A DNA stretch of 6,835 nucleotides from Desulfobacterales bacterium (GTDB lineage: Bacteria; Desulfobacterota; Desulfobacteria; Desulfobacterales; 4be13). Positions 3,372-6,835 of this stretch are shown one piece after another (positions within the stretch are counted from its first letter, which is position 1; each line of letters opens with the position of its first letter). The notes below the pieces were generated by a model. It was not told where the DNA came from, did not search any database, and worked only from the letters and a program-made list of their open reading frames with translations. Location: assembly GCA_029940115.1 (NCBI GenBank), contig JAOZRQ010000384.1, positions 1 to 6,835 of the forward strand, in the 5' to 3' direction. The translations under genes and the position numbers were made by a program.

Positions 3372-5852
3372 ATGATTTTGGCATCCATAAAGAGAATCAT
3401 CACAGACCACAAAAAAATTCGGATGGCGGGGATCATCTTTTTGCTGGTCCTTTTTCCGGCGCTGATCCTGTTCTGGAACGCCCTGCCGGATCCGCTTTTT
3501 GACGAGCCCTTCTCTGCCGTCATCTTGGATCGGGATGGAAAGCTCTTGGGCGCGTCCATTGCCTCGGATGACCAGTGGCGTTTTCCGCCAGATGCGGAGC
3601 TCCCGGAAAAATTTGTCCAAGCCATCACCTGTTTTGAGGATCGCCGCTTTTTCTCCCACCCCGGGGTGGATCCTCTTGCTGTGGCACGGGCGGTCTGGCT
3701 GAATGTCCGGAAGGGACGCATCGCCAGCGGCGCGAGCACCATCACCATGCAGGTGATCCGGCTCTCGCGCAAGGGACAGCCCCGGACGTTTCCGGAAAAG
3801 CTCATCGAGATGGTCATGGCATTGCGCTTGGAACTCTCCTTGAGCAAGAAGGAGATATTGGCCCTATACGCATCCCACGGCCCCTTTGGCGGCAATGTGG
3901 TGGGGCTTCAGGCGGCGGCATGGAGATATTTCGGCAGGGGGCCGGAGAGACTCTCCTGGGCGGAAACCGCCATGCTCGCGGTCCTGCCGAACGCGCCCGG
4001 CCTGATCCATCCCGGGAAAAATCGGAGGCGACTCCGGGAGAAACGGGACATGCTTCTCGACAGGATGCGTACCCGCGGCATCATTGACCCGCTCTCCTGC
4101 CAGCTGGCAAAACCGGAGCCGCTTCCGCCGAAACCCCATCCGATCCCGATGCTGGCGCCGCATCTGCTCGCGAGGATACGCAAGGCGGCTGCGTCTCTTG
4201 GTGAGGGAAATCCTTCCGAGATTCAGTATCCCGAATCTGAGGCCCACCGCATCCGGACAACGCTCCGCAGGGATATCCAAGTGCGGGCAACGGGAATCAT
4301 CAACTGGCATCACCGCAGTCTTGCCGGGAACGGCATCCACAACGCCGCGGCCCTGATCCTTGACGTGGAGACCGGGAATGTGCTCGCCTATGTGGGGAAC
4401 ATACCCGAGTTCGACGATATCGACCATGGAAACTATACCGATATCATCACCTCTCCGCGAAGCACCGGAAGCATCCTGAAACCGCTCCTCTACGCCGGCA
4501 TGACCGAGGCCGGGGAGTTGCTTCCCACCCAGCTGGTTCCCGACATCCCCACCCGCATGGGCGGATTTGCGCCTGAGAATTATTCCAGAACCTATCAGGG
4601 GGCCGTGCCGGCATACTTGGCCTTGGCGCGTTCCCTGAATGTCCCCGCGGTGCGAATGCTCCGCTCCTACAGCGTGGACCGCTTCCATGCGTTGCTCAAG
4701 CGGCTCGGGATGACTACGCTCCACCGGCCAGCCGCGGATTACGGGCTTTCGCTCATTCTCGGGGGCGCGGAGGGGACGCTGGGGGAGATCACCGGCATCT
4801 ATGCGGGGATGGCCCGGCGGGTGAACCATTTTCACCGCGTCGGAGCGGAGGGGCCGGCCTTTTTCCCGCCTCGCCATCTCAGCGGTTCCCGACGTGATGA
4901 TGAGAATCCTGCCCGATCCCCGACAAAAAATGTCAGGAAGAACTCTTCGGTTGATGATCCCCTGAGTGCCGGTTCCTGTTGGCTTGCACTTGAGGCGATG
5001 CTTGAGGTGGTCCGCCCGGGTGAGGAGAGCGCGTGGCGGGATTTCGGATCGTCCCGGAAGATCGCATGGAAGACCGGAACCAGCTACGGCTTGAGAGACG
5101 CATGGGCCGTTGGCGTAACCCCGAGATATGCCGTGGGGGTCTGGGTGGGAAACGCCGACGGCGAGGGAAGACCTGGTCTCACCGGCATCACCGCCGCGGC
5201 ACCCATCCTTTTCGAACTCTTCGGCCTTCTCGACATCCGGGGCTGGTTTGACAGGCCCGAAGCCGATCTTGTGGCTGCCGAGGTTTGTGCCAAGAGCGGT
5301 TATCGGGCCGGCCCCCATTGTGCGGAAAACAAGACGGTGTGGATGACGCGGCCGGGTCTGCGATCAGCCCCCTGTCCATATTGCCGGATCATCCATTGCG
5401 ATGCCGGGCTCGGGTGGCGGGTGCATGGCGAATGCGAACGCGTCTTTGCCATCAGACCCGTGAGGTGGTTTGTGCTGCCGCCGGCCATGGAATGGTATTA
5501 CAAGCGAAAACATTCCGATTATCGGCCCCTTCCCCGGTACCGGCCCGACTGCCTTGAGTCCCTGACCGGATCCGACGCGGCCTCCCTCTCTCTGATCTAT
5601 CCGGGAAAGAGCGGCCAGATCTATGTGCCGGTGGAACTGGACGGCCGGCGGGGAAGGACCGTGCTTGAAGCCGCGCACAGACTCCCGGAGACCACCATCT
5701 TCTGGCATCTCGATGATGAATATATCGGTGAAAGCAGAGATATCCATCAAGTCGAAGTCGCACCCGAACCAGGCAGGCACACCCTGACCTTGGTGGATGA
5801 ACCTGGGGAACGGCTGGAGCGGCGGTTTACGGTGCTTTCAAAGGATAGATAA
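3372..5852 (+). CDS. pbpC: Penicillin-binding protein 1C (bifunctional class A PBP)
   Basis: This 826-residue peptidoglycan synthase is anchored in the inner membrane by a helix at about 18-36, with the rest in the periplasm. The GT51 glycosyltransferase domain (about 50-235) polymerises lipid II. It shows CFEDRRFFSHPGVD (87-100, catalytic Glu89), ASTITMQVIRL (121-131), KKEILALYASHGPFGG (159-174, Glu161 the likely second acid) and LSWAETAMLAVLPNAPG (194-210). The transpeptidase domain has SxxK at 367-370 (SILK), SLN at 421-423 and KTGTSYG at 567-573, all intact. A Cys-rich segment (639-688: C639, C650, C668, C671, C676, C688) and a C-terminal BiPBP_C-like domain (about 735-822) distinguish PBP1C from PBP1A/1B. 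The length is close to the family norm. ATG 3372 is the earliest possible start because an in-frame TGA lies at 3366-3368. AGGT at 3362-3365 is a modest ribosome binding site. The usual partner, an alpha-2-macroglobulin gene (yfhM), is not immediately upstream. The gene ends 11 bp from the convergent regulator gene. Confidence 0.95.
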   Translation: MILASIKRIITDHKKIRMAGIIFLLVLFPALILFWNALPDPLFDEPFSAVILDRDGKLLGASIASDDQWRFPPDAELPEKFVQAITCFEDRRFFSHPGVDPLAVARAVWLNVRKGRIASGASTITMQVIRLSRKGQPRTFPEKLIEMVMALRLELSLSKKEILALYASHGPFGGNVVGLQAAAWRYFGRGPERLSWAETAMLAVLPNAPGLIHPGKNRRRLREKRDMLLDRMRTRGIIDPLSCQLAKPEPLPPKPHPIPMLAPHLLARIRKAAASLGEGNPSEIQYPESEAHRIRTTLRRDIQVRATGIINWHHRSLAGNGIHNAAALILDVETGNVLAYVGNIPEFDDIDHGNYTDIITSPRSTGSILKPLLYAGMTEAGELLPTQLVPDIPTRMGGFAPENYSRTYQGAVPAYLALARSLNVPAVRMLRSYSVDRFHALLKRLGMTTLHRPAADYGLSLILGGAEGTLGEITGIYAGMARRVNHFHRVGAEGPAFFPPRHLSGSRRDDENPARSPTKNVRKNSSVDDPLSAGSCWLALEAMLEVVRPGEESAWRDFGSSRKIAWKTGTSYGLRDAWAVGVTPRYAVGVWVGNADGEGRPGLTGITAAAPILFELFGLLDIRGWFDRPEADLVAAEVCAKSGYRAGPHCAENKTVWMTRPGLRSAPCPYCRIIHCDAGLGWRVHGECERVFAIRPVRWFVLPPAMEWYYKRKHSDYRPLPRYRPDCLESLTGSDAASLSLIYPGKSGQIYVPVELDGRRGRTVLEAAHRLPETTIFWHLDDEYIGESRDIHQVEVAPEPGRHTLTLVDEPGERLERRFTVLSKDR

Positions 5853-5863
5853 TTCCGCTTTCC

Positions 5864-6577
5864 TCATCGGAGAAACTCTTCCTGTCGGATATTCGCCAAG
5901 CATTCCAACCCCTGACGGTCAAGGAATCTGATCAGAGACCCGTCCACTTCGATCAGTCCCTGCCCCGTCATCTTTGCAAATGTGCGGGACAGGGTTTCCG
6001 GGATGGTCCCCAGGAGGCTTGCCAATTGACCCTTTGAAATGTTCAGGCGGACAAAATCCCTCCTTCCCTGCTCATCCGCAAGATGGATCAGATACGCGGC
6101 CACCCGGGCGGGAACTTCCCTCAGAGAGAGATGTTCGATCTGAACCGTGAACTGACGAAGCCGAAACGACAGGACCGCCAGCATGTTCAGGGCCAGAGAG
6201 GGGTTCCTGGTGATCAGGCCGACAAACGCGGCTCTGGGAAAGAAGAGAAGACGGGTGTCAGCGATGGCTTCCGCGTTTGCCGGAAAGGAGGCCCCGCTGA
6301 AGACCGGCACCTCGCCGAAAGGCTGGCCCGAGCCGAAAATATGGAGGATCTGCTCCTTCCCCTCCGGTGAGACCTTGAATATCTTCACCTTCCCGTCAGC
6401 CACGACAAAGAAGCCGTTCCCCTCATCCCCCTCTGAAAAAATGATCTCACCCTTTTTGAACGGCCTTTCAAGAACAATTTGTGCGATTTCCCCAACTTGG
6501 CTTTCAGGAAGCCCGCCAAATAGCGGTGTGCCTGAGACAATATCCGATATGTTCCTCATGTCTGCCATCTCACGCAT
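5864..6577 (-). CDS. Crp/Fnr-family transcriptional regulator
   Basis: This is a 237-residue DNA-binding regulator. An N-terminal cyclic-nucleotide-binding-like beta barrel (about 18-125) contains KKGEIIFSEGDEGNGFFVVADGKVKIF (from residue 41), followed by QPFGEV and FPANAEA. A long dimerisation helix spans about 127-150. A Crp-type helix-turn-helix follows at about 179-210 (ISKGQLASLLG then IPETLSRTFAKMTGQGLI). At the phosphate-binding cassette the Arg-Ser that contacts cAMP in E. coli CRP is replaced by Pro-Ala (FPANAEA). Only one cysteine (Cys226) is present, so neither classical cAMP binding nor an FNR-type iron-sulfur cluster is indicated. The effector is unknown. The start is uncertain: ATG 6577 has AAAGG only two bases away, while ATG 6568 (residue 4) has it at 11 bases and ATG 6559 (residue 7) is also possible. 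A perfect 15-bp inverted repeat lies just upstream and may be a control site. Target genes cannot be inferred. Confidence 0.94.
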   Translation of the reverse strand: MREMADMRNISDIVSGTPLFGGLPESQVGEIAQIVLERPFKKGEIIFSEGDEGNGFFVVADGKVKIFKVSPEGKEQILHIFGSGQPFGEVPVFSGASFPANAEAIADTRLLFFPRAAFVGLITRNPSLALNMLAVLSFRLRQFTVQIEHLSLREVPARVAAYLIHLADEQGRRDFVRLNISKGQLASLLGTIPETLSRTFAKMTGQGLIEVDGSLIRFLDRQGLECLANIRQEEFLR

Positions 6578-6593
6578 GACCTTTCATCTTTGG

Positions 6594-6664
6594 AAGGTGT
6601 TTGAAAACTCCCTTGCCCGAAACTGGGCTTGGGCAGAGGGGTAGCAGGTGTTTTCAAACACCTT
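6594..6664. repeat. Perfect 15-bp inverted repeat upstream of the Crp/Fnr gene
   Basis: AAGGTGTTTGAAAAC (6594-6608) and GTTTTCAAACACCTT (6650-6664) are exact reverse complements separated by 41 nt. The spacer contains a smaller stem, GCCC/GGGC (6615-6618 / 6625-6628). The structure ends 16 nt before the regulator ATG, so it would lie in the 5' leader or overlap the promoter. It could be a cruciform-forming operator, an attenuating leader hairpin, or a small non-autonomous mobile element; the sequence does not decide between these. Confidence 0.85.
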
Positions 6665-6685
6665 ATAGGAACTGTGAACCCCGCT

Positions 6686-6716
6686 CCTGTCCCCAACGTC
6701 TTTTGTCGGGGACAGG
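6686..6716. repeat. Hairpin CCTGTCCCC / GGGGACAGG
   Basis: The 9-bp arms at 6686-6694 and 6708-6716 are perfectly complementary, with a 13-nt loop. An outer CCCCGC (6679-6684) can also pair with GCGGGG (6732-6737), extending the structure with an asymmetric internal loop. No T-tract adjoins it. It has the character of the other palindromic intergenic repeats here. Confidence 0.7.
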
Positions 6717-6815
6717 TCCGAACCGAGCGCGGCGGGGATGTTATCTGGTCCTCAAACTTTGGACTTAAAAAAAGGCATCCTTCATTTTGCCTGAAAGGTG
6801 GTTCAGTTTGTAGTT

Positions 6816-6829
6816 CCGCCTTCAGGCGG
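6816..6829. repeat. Short G/C-rich palindrome near window end
   Basis: CCGCC TTCA GGCGG forms a 5-bp stem with a 4-nt loop. It is short, but its context (AGTTCCGCC...GGCGGTCTC) resembles REP-type repeats. The window ends six bases later, so any larger element is cut off. Confidence 0.5.
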
Positions 6830-6835
6830 TCTCGC

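Noticed and set aside
3269..3502. A 77-codon + strand open frame running into the start of pbpC
   Set aside because: It overlaps the N-terminal coding part of pbpC in another frame and has no protein-family character; the pbpC frame explains the sequence.
3864..5318. A 484-codon open frame on the minus strand inside pbpC
   Set aside because: It lies entirely antisense to a gene with intact catalytic motifs. Its translation is low-complexity and rich in Gly, Arg, Pro and His, as expected of the reverse frame of GC-rich coding DNA. No domain is recognisable.
5853..5863. Terminator between pbpC and the Crp/Fnr gene
   Set aside because: The 11-bp gap and neighbouring codons form no convincing G/C stem and have no T-tract; no terminator can be supported.
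2667..6676. AGGAACTGTG shared between about 2667 and 6667
   Set aside because: It is a ten-base match with unrelated flanks, expected by chance or weakly repeat-related; not enough to call a repeat.

Overview
This is a bacterial chromosomal segment with four convincing protein genes and an unusually repeat-rich set of intergenic regions. The genes are a FecR-domain membrane protein (473-1552, +), a family 2 glycosyltransferase (1605-2369, -), a penicillin-binding protein 1C (3372-5852, +) and a Crp/Fnr-family regulator (5864-6577, -). Peptidoglycan synthase PBP1C and a predicted periplasmic FecR domain point to a Gram-negative, double-membrane organism. The moderately GC-rich coding sequence and abundant palindromic intergenic repeats would suit a Desulfobacterota-like (deltaproteobacterial) genome, but that placement is a guess from style, not from a marker gene.

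Layout. Positions 1-472 contain no credible gene. They hold two 78-nt direct repeats (39-116 and 223-300), a short repeated GGACAAAAGTTT block (303-345) and a run of CCTTAAC heptads (431-459) directly before the FecR gene. The FecR gene and the glycosyltransferase gene converge on a 52-bp gap that contains a small perfect palindrome. Beyond the glycosyltransferase start there is a second set of the same heptads. It is inverted on the + strand, so both genes carry CCCTTAACCC-type repeats just upstream of their start codons in the same orientation relative to the gene. Positions 2370-3371 are about 1 kb without a gene. They hold an imperfect 60-nt direct repeat with T-tracts, three hairpins sharing a CGGATT-N4-AATCCG core, and two longer hairpins built on AAAAGCCGGG. 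pbpC follows, meeting the Crp/Fnr gene convergently with 11 bp between stop codons. The regulator gene is preceded by a perfect 15-bp inverted repeat (6594-6608 / 6650-6664) and two further hairpins.

How the genes fit together. No operon is visible: each gene is transcribed alone, in two convergent pairs. PBP1C and the glycosyltransferase both belong broadly to the cell envelope, and the FecR protein is envelope-anchored, but nothing here shows they act in one pathway. No complete mobile element, CRISPR array, RNA gene or recognisable new multi-gene system is present. The most distinctive signals are the shared heptad leaders, the FecR/pilin-like architecture, and the families of intergenic palindromes.
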